The notes under the pieces: model-generated
What the model saw: only the letters and a program-made list of their open reading frames with translations
Databases searched by the model: none
What the model was told of the DNA's origin: nothing
Shown: positions 9,668 through 18,369 of the stretch, piece by piece
Layout: each line of letters begins with the position of its first letter
How positions within the stretch are numbered: the first letter of the stretch is position 1
Assembly: GCA_942493375.1 (NCBI GenBank)
Contig: OW818698.1
Location: 1,240,001 to 1,304,000 of the forward strand
Origin: G942493375 sp942493375
Lineage (GTDB): Bacteria; Armatimonadota; UBA5829
Length of the DNA stretch: 64,000 bases
Reading direction: 5' to 3'
Program-made: the position numbers and the translations under genes

Positions 9668-9749
9668 TGTCATTCTGAGGAACGAAGAATCTGCTTTTAC
9701 TACTGGTCACTATTTACCAACAGCAGATTCTTCGTTCCTCAGAATGACA
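9668..9749. repeat. Palindromic repeat family 1, copy C (variant)
   Basis: Left arm starts TGTCATTCTGAGGAACGAAG (9668), and the right arm ends CTTCGTTCCTCAGAATGACA (9749). The paired change CC to TT and GG to AA, relative to copy A, preserves base pairing. It sits between the two paralogous genes. GCGAAATTCGCTAAAGAACG just upstream belongs to a periodic repeat type also seen near 49.8, 51.9 and 57.5 kb. Confidence 0.92.
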
Positions 9750-9775
9750 CTACTTCACTGCGTTCAGAATGACGA

Positions 9776-12169
9776 TTATTCTCTTGTGATTTTTAGTTTG
9801 AATGTCTGTTGGAATACTGATTGGTCTACGGTTCCGTAGACATCATCAGAGCCGATGTGACCTATTATGATTATTTTGCCATCTTTCAACTGCAGGCCCT
9901 TCGGATAGTAAGCTGTGCCTTTGACATCGAGTCTGTTCCAGGTCTTGCCCTGATCTGCTGTATAGTATATGCCATCAGTTGCGCAGTGCAGGATCAGACC
10001 TTCTTTGGTTGTGATTATCAACGGATAACCACTGTGCGGGAAGGGAACAGACGTCGGCTTTTCCATTGTAAACGTTTCCCCGGTCTTACGGGCTATGATC
10101 TGAAGACGATCACTGTACCAGTACGAATAAGGGGGAGAGGAACCCATTCTAGCTCCACCGGGAGGAACTCCTGTATCGTGATCCGGGTAGTGTTCCACTC
10201 GGTGTATCCATAACAGGTCTCCATTTGGAAGTTCGCTGAAATCACTCTCTTCACAGACACCATCTGCAGTAGGCATCAGGACGATCGGTTTGCTCCAGCT
10301 CTTTCCCTTGTCTGAAGAGATGAACATCATCTTGGTCATGTAGTTGATCATCCGCTCAGGGCCATCACCACGCTTATAACACCCCGCAAACAGCACCAGT
10401 CTGCCGTCACGAAGTCGCCTGATAAGCGTTGGCCAGCATCTGTATTCTGCAGCCGGCATAAAATATACGGGCTTGCTCCAGGTCTTGCCTTTATCAGTTG
10501 ACCAGGTGGTGTATCCAGTGGCGCTTAGATCATCCGATGGCCAGTGCGCGACGACCATTGTCCAGTCTGGAAGGACAACTGTTCCGCGCAGGGAGTCAGT
10601 GGACATCTGAAATATCCCTCCGGACCCGGTGCCTACACTGCTGCCTTCGCTTATCACACTCCAAGTTTCGCCATTGTCTTTAGATTCCAGCTTTGGAGAT
10701 GATGACACCGGATTGTCCTTTGGTCCTGTCAACTGCCTGAAATCGCACCGCAGAGCGCCATTCGGAAGCCGAAGCATACCTACCCAGGATGTATATCCAG
10801 GGGTTTCCGGTGAATGGTAGATTACCTTGTCCTTGTAGTCTACAACTTCAACTTTTGTTATCTTGCCACGGGTGGCTTTAGTCGTTGATCCGGAATTCTT
10901 ACCGGGCATTTTGGCATACTCCGTCATCAGGTTCTGTAGCTCCATCTTGTTCGCGCGATCATCGATATAGTCAGCTTCCCAAAAGAGTATCTGCTTTGCA
11001 CCGACTTTGCGTGCTATATTCACATTATCCAGGAATGAAGTACTGTCAGTCGGCACCCAGCCATACAGCCAGACATCTACTTTACCGCCGGTCTCCTCTT
11101 TGAGGCTCTTGTATGCTAGTTCAGGGGTTCCACCATCTCGATAGTATCCCGCAGCTACAGCACTGTCGATCAGTTTTTCATTCGCCCAGGTGGTCACATC
11201 CAGAAGCATTCCGCGTCGGTTGCCGTCTATCTTGCCATTATTTCCACGATATAGCCAGCGATGTGCAACCATAACTGCCAAAAGCAGATTCTTGTTTCGA
11301 GAAGCCATCATTTTTCGCACATCACGCATAAACACAGTAGTCGGTGTTGTGCGGTACATTACCCAGCGGGGATCGGAGTTGGGAATGCTGTGTGGATCTA
11401 TCCCATATTTGGCGATGAATCCGTCCAGCAGGGGTTTTTCATATCCGTAGTCGGCGACGGCTTCTGGGTCGGTCTGGGGGTTATCGCGGACATCACCGGT
11501 GCGTATCCAGTCCAGAAAGACTCCGTCTACTGCATAATTATCGAGGACTTCTTTGATAATCGCCAGCTTGTGAGTTCTGACTTCCGGAAATGCGAAGCTG
11601 AGCTGTGAATTATAACTTTTACCATTTCTTCTGACCCACATCATCTCAGGATGAGCCTTGGCAAACCTGCTCTGCCAGCCCCATCCATGGTCATCTTCAT
11701 TTATACTGAACCATGCATGGACCTGAATGCCTATCTTGTGTCCATATTTGACTGCTTCACCTAGGCTGTCGAGTTTATCGTAGTGATATCTGGCTTTCAT
11801 TTTCGTCAGTACAGTTGCGTTTACATAATCCTTAGGATCATCAGGTGCAGGATTGAATATATTGTATTGTTCAGGATCACCCATAGGATCTCTGAGTTTG
11901 CTGTGGTAGAGTGTCCGACCGCTGTCCAGTGCACGCCAGTATATGCGTGACCAGCCTGCTGCTTTGCACATATCCAGCATATGGTGGATACCTTCTACAT
12001 CCGTATCCACAAAGTCTTTCAAGACCCAGTCTGAGTGGGTAAGTGGTGAGTTGAGAATGAGTTCCGGTTTGCCATCCGGAGCAGCGGCTTCAACTCGACA
12101 TATGCAGCAGCTTATCAAAGCAACAATAAGCAGTGCCGTAAGTGTCAGAATGTGCTGGGTGTATTGCAT
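9776..12169 (-). CDS. Secreted GHL10-like barrel fused to sialidase-like (Asp-box) domain, paralogue 2
   Basis: 797-aa paralogue of the 7185-9563 product, with the same signal peptide type (LTLTALLIVALISCCIC). Its N-terminal barrel carries IGIQVHAWFSINEDDHGWGW, VDGVFLDWIRTGD and LFWEADYIDD. Its C-terminal part has Asp-boxes SKDNGETW, STDKGKTW, SSDKGKSW and TADQGKTW. The C-termini of the two proteins are nearly identical (PKGLQLKDGKII, then GHIGSDDVYGTVDQSV). The N-terminal thirds differ more, including a short insert around MPGKNSGSTTKATRGK at the domain junction. The LacI gene is divergent, starting about 350 bases away, so its regulator could control this pair. Both paralogues lie on the minus strand, 212 bases apart, with repeat copy C between them. 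The substrate is unknown. Confidence 0.8.
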   Translation of the reverse strand: MQYTQHILTLTALLIVALISCCICRVEAAAPDGKPELILNSPLTHSDWVLKDFVDTDVEGIHHMLDMCKAAGWSRIYWRALDSGRTLYHSKLRDPMGDPEQYNIFNPAPDDPKDYVNATVLTKMKARYHYDKLDSLGEAVKYGHKIGIQVHAWFSINEDDHGWGWQSRFAKAHPEMMWVRRNGKSYNSQLSFAFPEVRTHKLAIIKEVLDNYAVDGVFLDWIRTGDVRDNPQTDPEAVADYGYEKPLLDGFIAKYGIDPHSIPNSDPRWVMYRTTPTTVFMRDVRKMMASRNKNLLLAVMVAHRWLYRGNNGKIDGNRRGMLLDVTTWANEKLIDSAVAAGYYRDGGTPELAYKSLKEETGGKVDVWLYGWVPTDSTSFLDNVNIARKVGAKQILFWEADYIDDRANKMELQNLMTEYAKMPGKNSGSTTKATRGKITKVEVVDYKDKVIYHSPETPGYTSWVGMLRLPNGALRCDFRQLTGPKDNPVSSSPKLESKDNGETWSVISEGSSVGTGSGGIFQMSTDSLRGTVVLPDWTMVVAHWPSDDLSATGYTTWSTDKGKTWSKPVYFMPAAEYRCWPTLIRRLRDGRLVLFAGCYKRGDGPERMINYMTKMMFISSDKGKSWSKPIVLMPTADGVCEESDFSELPNGDLLWIHRVEHYPDHDTGVPPGGARMGSSPPYSYWYSDRLQIIARKTGETFTMEKPTSVPFPHSGYPLIITTKEGLILHCATDGIYYTADQGKTWNRLDVKGTAYYPKGLQLKDGKIIIIGHIGSDDVYGTVDQSVFQQTFKLKITRE

Positions 12170-12213
12170 TGTTTTATGTTTCCTCCACTCGTAAAATATA
12201 ATAGCAACGTCAC

Positions 12214-12283
12214 TGTCATCCTGAGGAACGAAGGATCTGCTGTTCTATCCGAAAAAGCAGATCCTTCGTTCCTCAGGATGACA
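12214..12283. repeat. Palindromic repeat family 1, copy D
   Basis: Starts TGTCATCCTGAGGAACGAAG at 12214, and the right arm ends in CAGGATGACA at 12283. It sits between the divergent glycosidase and lacI-type genes. Confidence 0.92.
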
Positions 12284-12324
12284 GTTCTCACACATTAATG
12301 CATAAACAGGTGTGCCAAACCTGT

Positions 12325-12336
12325 TGACGCGCGTCA
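12325..12336. promoter_or_regulatory. Candidate operator dyad O1 (TGACGCGCGTCA)
   Basis: Perfect 12-bp palindrome TGACGCGCGTCA, 195 bases upstream of the LacI-type gene. A near copy (TGACGCGAGTCA) lies at 12469-12480. Two spaced CG-centred dyads are what a LacI-family repressor could bind. No binding data are available. Confidence 0.5.
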
Positions 12337-12433
12337 GTGGTTATTATGCTGGTATTATGCACGACTGCGGCGATATTGTAAAGTGTTTTATGATAGTGAA
12401 TGCAAAATAGTGAAAAAAGTTTCCTGAAACCAC

Positions 12434-12463
12434 TTGACATTGGAGTTATTATGTACATATACT
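12434..12463 (+). promoter_or_regulatory. Sigma-70-type promoter of the LacI-type gene
   Basis: TTGACA (12434-12439), an 18-base spacer and TATACT (12458-12463), predicting transcription from about 12470 and a leader of about 50 bases. The predicted start site coincides with dyad O2. Confidence 0.7.
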
Positions 12464-12468
12464 TCTAG

Positions 12469-12480
12469 TGACGCGAGTCA
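12469..12480. promoter_or_regulatory. Candidate operator dyad O2 (TGACGCGAGTCA)
   Basis: Imperfect dyad TGACnCGnGTCA just downstream of the -10 box. A bound repressor would block initiation there, suggesting autoregulation. It matches O1 in 11 of 12 positions. Confidence 0.5.
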
Positions 12481-12519
12481 ATATTATTTATAGATATAAA
12501 CTAGACACAGAGGACTATT

Positions 12520-13500
12520 TTGAAACCTACACGTCAACACGTAGCTGAGCGAGCCGGTGTGTCAACTACAACGGTATCGTATGTTATGAATGGACGCAGT
12601 GATGTCTCCATCCCCAAACATACGCGTATGAAGGTGATGAAGGCTGCGAATGACCTGGGGTACCGTCCCAGCCGGACTGCTCAGGCACTGGTGACAGGAA
12701 TGAGCCACGTAATTGCACTCTGGCTGCCTCTGTTGAATTCAACATACTTCTCTGAAATCACCCATCTTATGCACGAGCGAATGGCTGCAGATGAGTATGA
12801 CCTGGTAGTTACCGAATATGTTCACCAAAGACCACATATTGGCGGAATGCTCGGTGATATCGCTGATGGGCTGATGACGTGGGGACGGCCGACGTGGTCC
12901 GATCATTCTGCGGAACTGTTTACCCGGTTTTCATCACGTATTGTTTCATTCGGAATCGTACCTATCGACGATGTGCACTGTGTTTGGATTGACCTCGGTC
13001 CTGCATCACGGGAGGCAGTTCAGTCATTAGTAGAGGATGGGCGTAAACGTATAGCATTCTTCACTACTGCACTGAACAGCGAACTGCAGGAAATCCGCAA
13101 CTCCAGTTACCGAAATGTATTAGCGGAAGCAGGACTACCAGCCAGGCTGGAAGACTTCGAGTTTCGGACCCGTCGAGATGCCTATGAAGCAGCTAAGGCG
13201 ATCCTGGTGCCGGACAACCGCCCTGACGCCATGTTCTGCACCAATGATGAGTTGGCAATTACTACCCTCAGAGCAGCACGTGACATAGGATTAAGTGTGC
13301 CGGAGGATTTGGCGATTATCGGCTGCGACGGTATTGAGGATGCACTTTACCAGGAAAGATCCATTAGTACAATCATCCAGCCGGTAGAGAGAATGTGCGA
13401 TTTGGCCTGGAGTCTAATGAAAAAGCGGTTAGAAGATCCCAATGGGCCGGTTGAACAAATGAAACTGCAGGCTCAGTTCGTAAGAAGGCAATCATCTTAG
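12520..13500 (+). CDS. LacI/GalR-family transcriptional regulator
   Basis: 326-aa cytoplasmic DNA-binding protein. Residues 1-60 form the LacI-type helix-turn-helix with hinge (HVAERAGVSTTTVSYVMNGR, then DLGYRPSRTAQALVTG). The remainder is a periplasmic-binding-protein-like effector domain with the usual late block AIIGCDGIEDALY. Such regulators usually repress carbohydrate genes and release DNA on binding a sugar. The start is TTG 12520, with AGAGGA six to seven bases upstream and no better ATG. The prepilin-like gene follows 34 bases later on the same strand. A strong promoter and two CG-centred dyads precede it, so autorepression and control of the divergent glycosidase paralogues are plausible inferences. 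Confidence 0.93.
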   Translation: MKPTRQHVAERAGVSTTTVSYVMNGRSDVSIPKHTRMKVMKAANDLGYRPSRTAQALVTGMSHVIALWLPLLNSTYFSEITHLMHERMAADEYDLVVTEYVHQRPHIGGMLGDIADGLMTWGRPTWSDHSAELFTRFSSRIVSFGIVPIDDVHCVWIDLGPASREAVQSLVEDGRKRIAFFTTALNSELQEIRNSSYRNVLAEAGLPARLEDFEFRTRRDAYEAAKAILVPDNRPDAMFCTNDELAITTLRAARDIGLSVPEDLAIIGCDGIEDALYQERSISTIIQPVERMCDLAWSLMKKRLEDPNGPVEQMKLQAQFVRRQSS

Positions 13501-13534
13501 TCTGACAATTTACGATTAACAAAAGGAGAACAAT

Positions 13535-14197
13535 ATGAAAGAAAACACTACAATATGCAAAAAAGGATTTACTTTAATAGAATTACTTGTTGTTATAGCT
13601 ATTATTGCTATACTTGCGGCAATACTTTTCCCTGTTTTTGCCAAAGCTAGAGCTAAAGCCAGACAGGCAACCTGTGTCAACAACGAGAAACAGATTGCAC
13701 TTGCAGTTATGCAATACGTCCAGGACTATGATGAGACTTATCCTCCTGGCGCCATAGGACCTCCCTGGGTGACTGCTTTTGCTACATGGATGATGTGGGG
13801 CGGTGGACCATCAAATACAGTCATAGACTCTTACATCAAGAATGGAAATGTATGGTACTGTCCGGATGCTCGGAAAGCACCCTGGTGGACGAACTCATAT
13901 CCTCAGCCGACTTACTGTGGTTCCTACGGTTATAACTACATCTATATGGATAGCAAGTCACTGGCGACCATCGCTTCTCCAGCAACCACAGTGATGGGCG
14001 TTGAGAACGTTCCTACGTGTGACAGATGCCCTCCTCCGTCAGCTGGATTCCTTGATCCTGCTGCTGGTGGAGCAGAATGGCGTCATAATGACGGGATGAA
14101 CGTTATGTGGGCTGATGGCCATATAAAGTGGGTCAAAAGCGGTGAAGCAAACTTATGCGCAGTAAACGACCGTGCATGGAACGGTGGCGGATTCTAA
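13535..14197 (+). CDS. Prepilin-like secreted protein with H-x9-DG C-terminus, paralogue 1
   Basis: 220-aa protein with the type IV prepilin N-terminal cleavage/methylation segment. KKGFTLIELLVVIAIIAIL has Gly-Phe at the processing site and Glu at +5, followed by FPVFAKARAKARQ. The C-terminus carries the H-x9-DG motif (RHNDGMNVMWADGHIKW) of the DUF1559-like prepilin group. Such proteins are processed by a prepilin peptidase and exposed at the surface. They are abundant in Armatimonadota and Planctomycetota, where their role is mostly unknown. The Shine-Dalgarno AAAGGAG precedes the ATG. It follows the LacI-type gene by 34 bases and precedes a secreted glycosidase-like gene. The N-terminal coding bases are nearly identical to those of the second copy at 16053-16763. 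Confidence 0.9.
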   Translation: MKENTTICKKGFTLIELLVVIAIIAILAAILFPVFAKARAKARQATCVNNEKQIALAVMQYVQDYDETYPPGAIGPPWVTAFATWMMWGGGPSNTVIDSYIKNGNVWYCPDARKAPWWTNSYPQPTYCGSYGYNYIYMDSKSLATIASPATTVMGVENVPTCDRCPPPSAGFLDPAAGGAEWRHNDGMNVMWADGHIKWVKSGEANLCAVNDRAWNGGGF

Positions 14198-14283
14198 TCT
14201 GGATTCTTGACGCATAGAATATTAGATGGGCGGGGACTTAATATCTCTGCCCATCACGATAACAGTTCAGAGTTGCGGAACAT

Positions 14284-14310
14284 TGTCATCCTGAGGAACG
14301 AAGGATGACA
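14284..14310. repeat. Palindromic repeat family 1, copy E (minimal form)
   Basis: A 27-base remnant: TGTCATCC, then TGAGGAACGA, then AGGATGACA. The middle of the long palindrome is missing, but the 8-bp ends still pair. A hairpin without T-run (GATGGGC at 14225 with GCCCATC at 14249-14255) lies just upstream. Confidence 0.8.
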
Positions 14311-14439
14311 GTGTTCCCATATTACTGAGCTGTTACCCATCACGACATGTTTTGGTATTAATAATAATCGTGCGATATACTGGATCGGTATACAACGATT
14401 ACTGGACTGCAGGTGCAGTTCAAAAAGGAGATTCTTATC

Positions 14440-15945
14440 TTGAACTCTAGATCTTTAGTTACGCTATCACTTGTGGCAATCATATTACTATGGGGGTTAA
14501 CTGTGTCAGTTGCAGCGGAGTACAGACATATCTCAACTTTCAAAGACTTGATTGACCCAACACTCTTCAGGAGTGCGCAGTTCGGAATGAAGGTTGAATC
14601 TGCAAAGATCGTAGTTGATGATGTAAAAGTGCGAACAACCGGCGCTGTCTTTACCATTAATACGAAAACAGGAACAATTCAAGCAGATCAGCGGATCGGG
14701 AAAACCCGGAATGTTGCTCAGATACGGCTGGGGACGGCTTTGACGAACCCAAAAATCTCGGACAGGGATTCTGGATTCGTAATGATTACTTTCGATAACC
14801 CGGACATCACTATACGAATCAATGGTGACTCGTTACTGATGTTGCAGCCTAAGAATGATTTGCAGCTGCGCGTGAACACTCAGTTCCAGGCAGTTTGGAA
14901 TCAGTCTTGGCGGACGACTCATCTTTCAGTTGATGAGGTTGGTGGAATATCCAGCCATCTCTCCAGTGACAGAACGCCTGATGGTTTTGACGCTGTAAAC
15001 CGAATAGCTGCTTCCTGCACAGTGCCTGCCGGAGAGGTCTACTGTCTGGGAGTCTGTCCTCCTAAGCCATATGACTGGAAAAAATCAACCAGTATGCAGG
15101 TAAACTGGCACTGGTCTGAAAAGGATGGATATCCGACTGATACCCGCATTAAAGACTGGGTACCAGGTGGAAATATCCTGCTGGCGCAGTCTGAAGTAAT
15201 GCTGTGGAAAGACTGGAACCTGGCTTTCATACCCAGAAAGGGCGAAGCAGAATTCCAACGAATGATGACAACTGCACACGAGAATAAGATGCGTGTGATC
15301 GTCTACACCAGCCCGTTCTTCTTCTTGAAGGGCACTTCTCAGGAATCCCAGGCAGTCAATGATAAACCAGGCATCTGCCCTGGTGCAGTATCTGACGGCA
15401 GCAATATGCCATTGTTCCTGCGGGAGATTGAACATGTTATGCGTGACTATGCTCCTGATGGTCTTTACTTCGATGGCCAATACAACACCAACCCGGCTGC
15501 TCTATATGCACTGGCCAGATACAGCAGACAGATAGTCGGCGAGAAAGGCCTGCTGGAGTGGCATTCGAGCTTGGAAGTTGGTGAAATATGGGGTGAAAAC
15601 CTCCTTTACTTCCCACATGCAGACGCTTATGTAGATATGCTGCTGCGAGGTGAAGGACTCGGTAGATTCTATAATGACTTTAACTGGCTGCGGTATTTTG
15701 TCTCCGGATACAATGTTCACAACAGTGTAGGAGTAATCTGCAACAACGCAAACTACCGCGAGCCATCAGCGGAAATGGTAGAGAATATGCTGAGAGCTAA
15801 TGTCCGTTTCCACACTCTGGTAAATGAAATCTCACCGGCAACACCCATGCCAACAGGATATGAAAGGAGGCTCAAACCAGATTTCCAAAAGTGGGTAGAT
15901 TCCGGTGTCAAAGAGCGTTATGAAAAAGCAAACATAAAGCAGTAA
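14440..15945 (+). CDS. Secreted glycosidase-like protein of unknown family
   Basis: 501-aa predicted exported protein. I place the start at TTG 14440 because AAAAAGGAG ends nine bases before it. An in-frame GTG at 14413 would put that Shine-Dalgarno inside the gene. The signal peptide is LVTLSLVAIILLWGLTVSV. Residues about 30-190 are beta-rich. The C-terminal part looks like an alpha-amylase or GH36-like barrel: ENKMRVIVYTSPFFF, then RDYAPDGLYFDGQYNTNP, with the D of YFDG in the place of a catalytic nucleophile. I do not recognise a defined family. It sits between two prepilin-like genes on the same strand, suggesting one surface-associated unit. A stem (15957-15967 with 15992-16002) follows the stop. 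Confidence 0.65.
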   Translation: MNSRSLVTLSLVAIILLWGLTVSVAAEYRHISTFKDLIDPTLFRSAQFGMKVESAKIVVDDVKVRTTGAVFTINTKTGTIQADQRIGKTRNVAQIRLGTALTNPKISDRDSGFVMITFDNPDITIRINGDSLLMLQPKNDLQLRVNTQFQAVWNQSWRTTHLSVDEVGGISSHLSSDRTPDGFDAVNRIAASCTVPAGEVYCLGVCPPKPYDWKKSTSMQVNWHWSEKDGYPTDTRIKDWVPGGNILLAQSEVMLWKDWNLAFIPRKGEAEFQRMMTTAHENKMRVIVYTSPFFFLKGTSQESQAVNDKPGICPGAVSDGSNMPLFLREIEHVMRDYAPDGLYFDGQYNTNPAALYALARYSRQIVGEKGLLEWHSSLEVGEIWGENLLYFPHADAYVDMLLRGEGLGRFYNDFNWLRYFVSGYNVHNSVGVICNNANYREPSAEMVENMLRANVRFHTLVNEISPATPMPTGYERRLKPDFQKWVDSGVKERYEKANIKQ

Positions 15946-15956
15946 GTAAGATTTAG

Positions 15957-16006
15957 ACCTGCATTATTTAGTGGATCGGTTTGATTATTGGATAATGCAG
16001 GTTATT
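15957..16006 (+). terminator. Possible hairpin terminator
   Basis: ACCTGCATTAT pairs with ATAATGCAGGT at 15992-16002, followed by TATT. The tail is weak, so termination is uncertain. Confidence 0.4.
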
Positions 16007-16052
16007 TCACCAGAAAAACATGCAAGGAGTTGAAAACAGGGAGGAACTTACA

Positions 16053-16763
16053 ATGAAACGCAACACATTCTTATACAAAAAAGGTTTTACTTTAATCGAA
16101 TTGCTTGTAGTTATAGCTATTATTGCTATACTTGCAGCAATTCTCTTCCCGGTATTTGCAAAAGCCAGGGAAAAAGCCAGACAGGCAACTTGTACAAACA
16201 ATATGAAACAAATTGGTCTTGCCATAATGCAGTATGTACAGGATTATGACGAGACATACCCACAGATCTATGATGACACGATACCACTTCCGGCTACAGC
16301 GACTCAACCGGCAACTACTGCAACATTCCTAGCCGACTTTCTTATACCGTATATGAAATCTATGGCTGTATGGCAATGTCCGAGCAATGCTGCAAGGCCA
16401 GTTATTTCCGATGGAGGTCAGCCAGCCCGCTTCAGGTCAGTTCAATGGCACTATACTCCAAGTATGGAGATAATTGCATGCGGTTGCCAAGGTACTGGCG
16501 GAAGACCGATAGCCCAAGTTACCGCACCTGCAAACACTGTAATGATAGCTGAATACGACTATACCAAAAGCCCACAGAATCCACAATGGAGATCAGTGGC
16601 ATATGGATTCTGCGGTTGGACATGCTGGAACAGTGGTCCCAGTGGTATGTATCCAGGTTGCCAAATCCACAACGGTGGTGTCAACATAATATGGGCGGAC
16701 GGACATGTAAAATGGTCTCGCTGGGAATCAATGACTGCTGATATGTTTGCTAGAGTTAAGTAG
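16053..16763 (+). CDS. Prepilin-like secreted protein with H-x9-DG C-terminus, paralogue 2
   Basis: 236-aa paralogue of the 13535-14197 product: KKGFTLIELLVVIAIIAIL, then FPVFAKAREKARQATC, QYVQDYDETYP and the C-terminal IHNGGVNIIWADGHVKW (H-x9-DG). The start is ATG 16053, with GGGAGGA eight bases upstream. An upstream in-frame ATG at 16020 lacks a comparable site. The middle parts of the two paralogues diverge strongly while the first 45 codons are nearly identical in DNA, as expected if only the export and assembly segment is conserved. An intrinsic terminator follows at 16801-16830. The prepilin peptidase and assembly genes are not in the window. Confidence 0.9.
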   Translation: MKRNTFLYKKGFTLIELLVVIAIIAILAAILFPVFAKAREKARQATCTNNMKQIGLAIMQYVQDYDETYPQIYDDTIPLPATATQPATTATFLADFLIPYMKSMAVWQCPSNAARPVISDGGQPARFRSVQWHYTPSMEIIACGCQGTGGRPIAQVTAPANTVMIAEYDYTKSPQNPQWRSVAYGFCGWTCWNSGPSGMYPGCQIHNGGVNIIWADGHVKWSRWESMTADMFARVK

Positions 16764-16800
16764 TTATTCCTATACATACATTGACATTCTGACAATGAGT

Positions 16801-16830
16801 GCCTCCAGGTTTCGCGATCTGGAGGCTTTT
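16801..16830 (+). terminator. Intrinsic terminator after prepilin paralogue 2
   Basis: GCCTCCAG, ten-base loop, CTGGAGGC, then TTTT. A perfect 8-bp GC-rich stem with a U-tail. Confidence 0.85.
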
Positions 16831-16872
16831 CTGTATGTGGCTAAAGAGTTCAGTCTACATGGAACTGACCAA

Positions 16873-16923
16873 AAGTCCGTTCGTGCTGAGTAGCGCAAAG
16901 CGCGTATCGAGGTATGAATGGAC
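16873..16923. repeat. Short inverted repeat related to family 2
   Basis: AGTCCGTTCGTGCTGAGTAG through to GAATGGACT. It shares the GCTGAGTAGCGCA...GCGTATCGA core wording with the family 2 element, but in a single short copy. Confidence 0.55.
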
Positions 16924-17043
16924 TTTAATATCTCACAAAACTGAACTGTTACTATGTGGCATTATGCACCCGTGATTGCGGCTTTATGTGTTATAATTCA
17001 AACTTAGTGGCACTTATGATTTTACGCGATCAAGTTGGGTAAT

Positions 17044-18279
17044 ATGGACGATTCTCATATGGCAGAAAATGGCCGGAGCTGGTTCAGATGGCTAGTAGCT
17101 ACTCAGGCACGGCAGCGGATGAGTATTGTGGCGTCTACTTCTCTGTTGTTCGGTGCATTCTCTGCAGGAACAGAGGTTGTATTCCCTCTCTGGGTAACCA
17201 AAGAACTGGGATATGCACCTGCTCAATGGGCTCAGATGCGTTCGATACGAATGATCGGGATTCTGGTTGGGATCCTCTTTCTGGGAGCGCTGTCAGATAG
17301 ATTCGGACAACGGCTGATCGGCGTTCTCGCAATGATCGGTGCTGCGATATGCCTGGTAATGCTTGGGGTAGGACCGCGGTCCACTATCTGGTATGTAATA
17401 CCAATATTGGGAGCGCTGGTCAGCACCTCATTTGTAAACCTCAACACATTGACCCAGGGAATCTCGCAGCGTCGCCAGGGAACAGCCAATGCTGTATATC
17501 GAAGCGTTGGGACAATAGCAAGCATCGTTGCCCCTGTTATGGCAACCGGCCTTGCTGCAATCTGGCACGGGTATTCGGGGGTGTTCTATGTGTTCGCTGG
17601 AACTTTGGTAGCTGCAGCCTGTGTATTATGGTTTTATCCTGGTGAACAGATACCTGAGTCTCTGGGTGACATACGCAAAGAGATCAGCCGCCTGACTAAT
17701 GGTTACCGGGATGCATTCAAAGAGCGTCAGCTGATGAGTATCATACACTATTCTCAGATATGGGGTGGCGTGCTGGCGGGTGTAGGCGTTTTTGCTGCAA
17801 TACGCTTCACCCGGGAGTTGGGGCAGACAGACCAGTTTTTTGGACTGATAAGTTCATTAGCCGGAGCATTTACTTTTGTCTCAATAGCCGGAACAGCATT
17901 TGTCCTGGACAGAGTCTCTCTACCTAAGCTGTTTGGTGCGTTGGCTGTATTATCCGGAGTGTGTTCGACACTGATGGGTTTGAATGACTCTATGCTGCTC
18001 GCAACTATCGGATTCCTCTGCTTTGTTCCATTTACAAGCATGTTGGTAGGTCCGGTCAGCATGTGGATCAGCCGTGCTGCCGATCCCAATGCGCAAGCTG
18101 CTGCATTCTCAGTCCACAAGCTGATATCCGCAGCATATACTGCGGGCAGTATAGCAATTCTGGGATATCTTGAACAAATATTAGGAATCAGGAGCATCTT
18201 GCTATATGGGGGGATACTCGGAATGTTAATAGGAATGAGATTCTTCTGGCTACCTGAACCTGGATTACATAGCGAATAA
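17044..18279 (+). CDS. Major facilitator superfamily transporter
   Basis: 411-aa integral membrane protein with about 12 hydrophobic segments. Between segments 2 and 3 lies the MFS loop GALSDRFGQRLIG, matching the family G-x-x-x-D-R-x-G-R motif. It probably exports or imports a small molecule by ion coupling, and the substrate is unknown. The start is uncertain. ATG 17044 is chosen, TTG 17035 is in frame nine bases earlier, and neither has a strong Shine-Dalgarno. The upstream gap holds TATAAT at 16992-16997 without a good -35, and a stretch resembling the region upstream of the LacI-type gene. It is not in an obvious operon, and the next genes are convergent. Confidence 0.85.
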   Translation: MDDSHMAENGRSWFRWLVATQARQRMSIVASTSLLFGAFSAGTEVVFPLWVTKELGYAPAQWAQMRSIRMIGILVGILFLGALSDRFGQRLIGVLAMIGAAICLVMLGVGPRSTIWYVIPILGALVSTSFVNLNTLTQGISQRRQGTANAVYRSVGTIASIVAPVMATGLAAIWHGYSGVFYVFAGTLVAAACVLWFYPGEQIPESLGDIRKEISRLTNGYRDAFKERQLMSIIHYSQIWGGVLAGVGVFAAIRFTRELGQTDQFFGLISSLAGAFTFVSIAGTAFVLDRVSLPKLFGALAVLSGVCSTLMGLNDSMLLATIGFLCFVPFTSMLVGPVSMWISRAADPNAQAAAFSVHKLISAAYTAGSIAILGYLEQILGIRSILLYGGILGMLIGMRFFWLPEPGLHSE

Positions 18280-18369
18280 AAGAGCTATTATCCAGAGTAT
18301 GTTTCGAATTCGCCGATTGCATTGACGGTAACAGGAAGCACAAAAGCAAGCACACTCACTATACTCATC

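Noticed and set aside
893..12283. CRISPR-like array
   Set aside because: The repeated palindromes are kilobases apart, not regularly spaced, and have no spacers or cas genes.
14225..14255. GATGGGC/GCCCATC hairpin as terminator of the first prepilin gene
   Set aside because: There is no T-run after the stem, so it is mentioned only within the neighbouring repeat entry.
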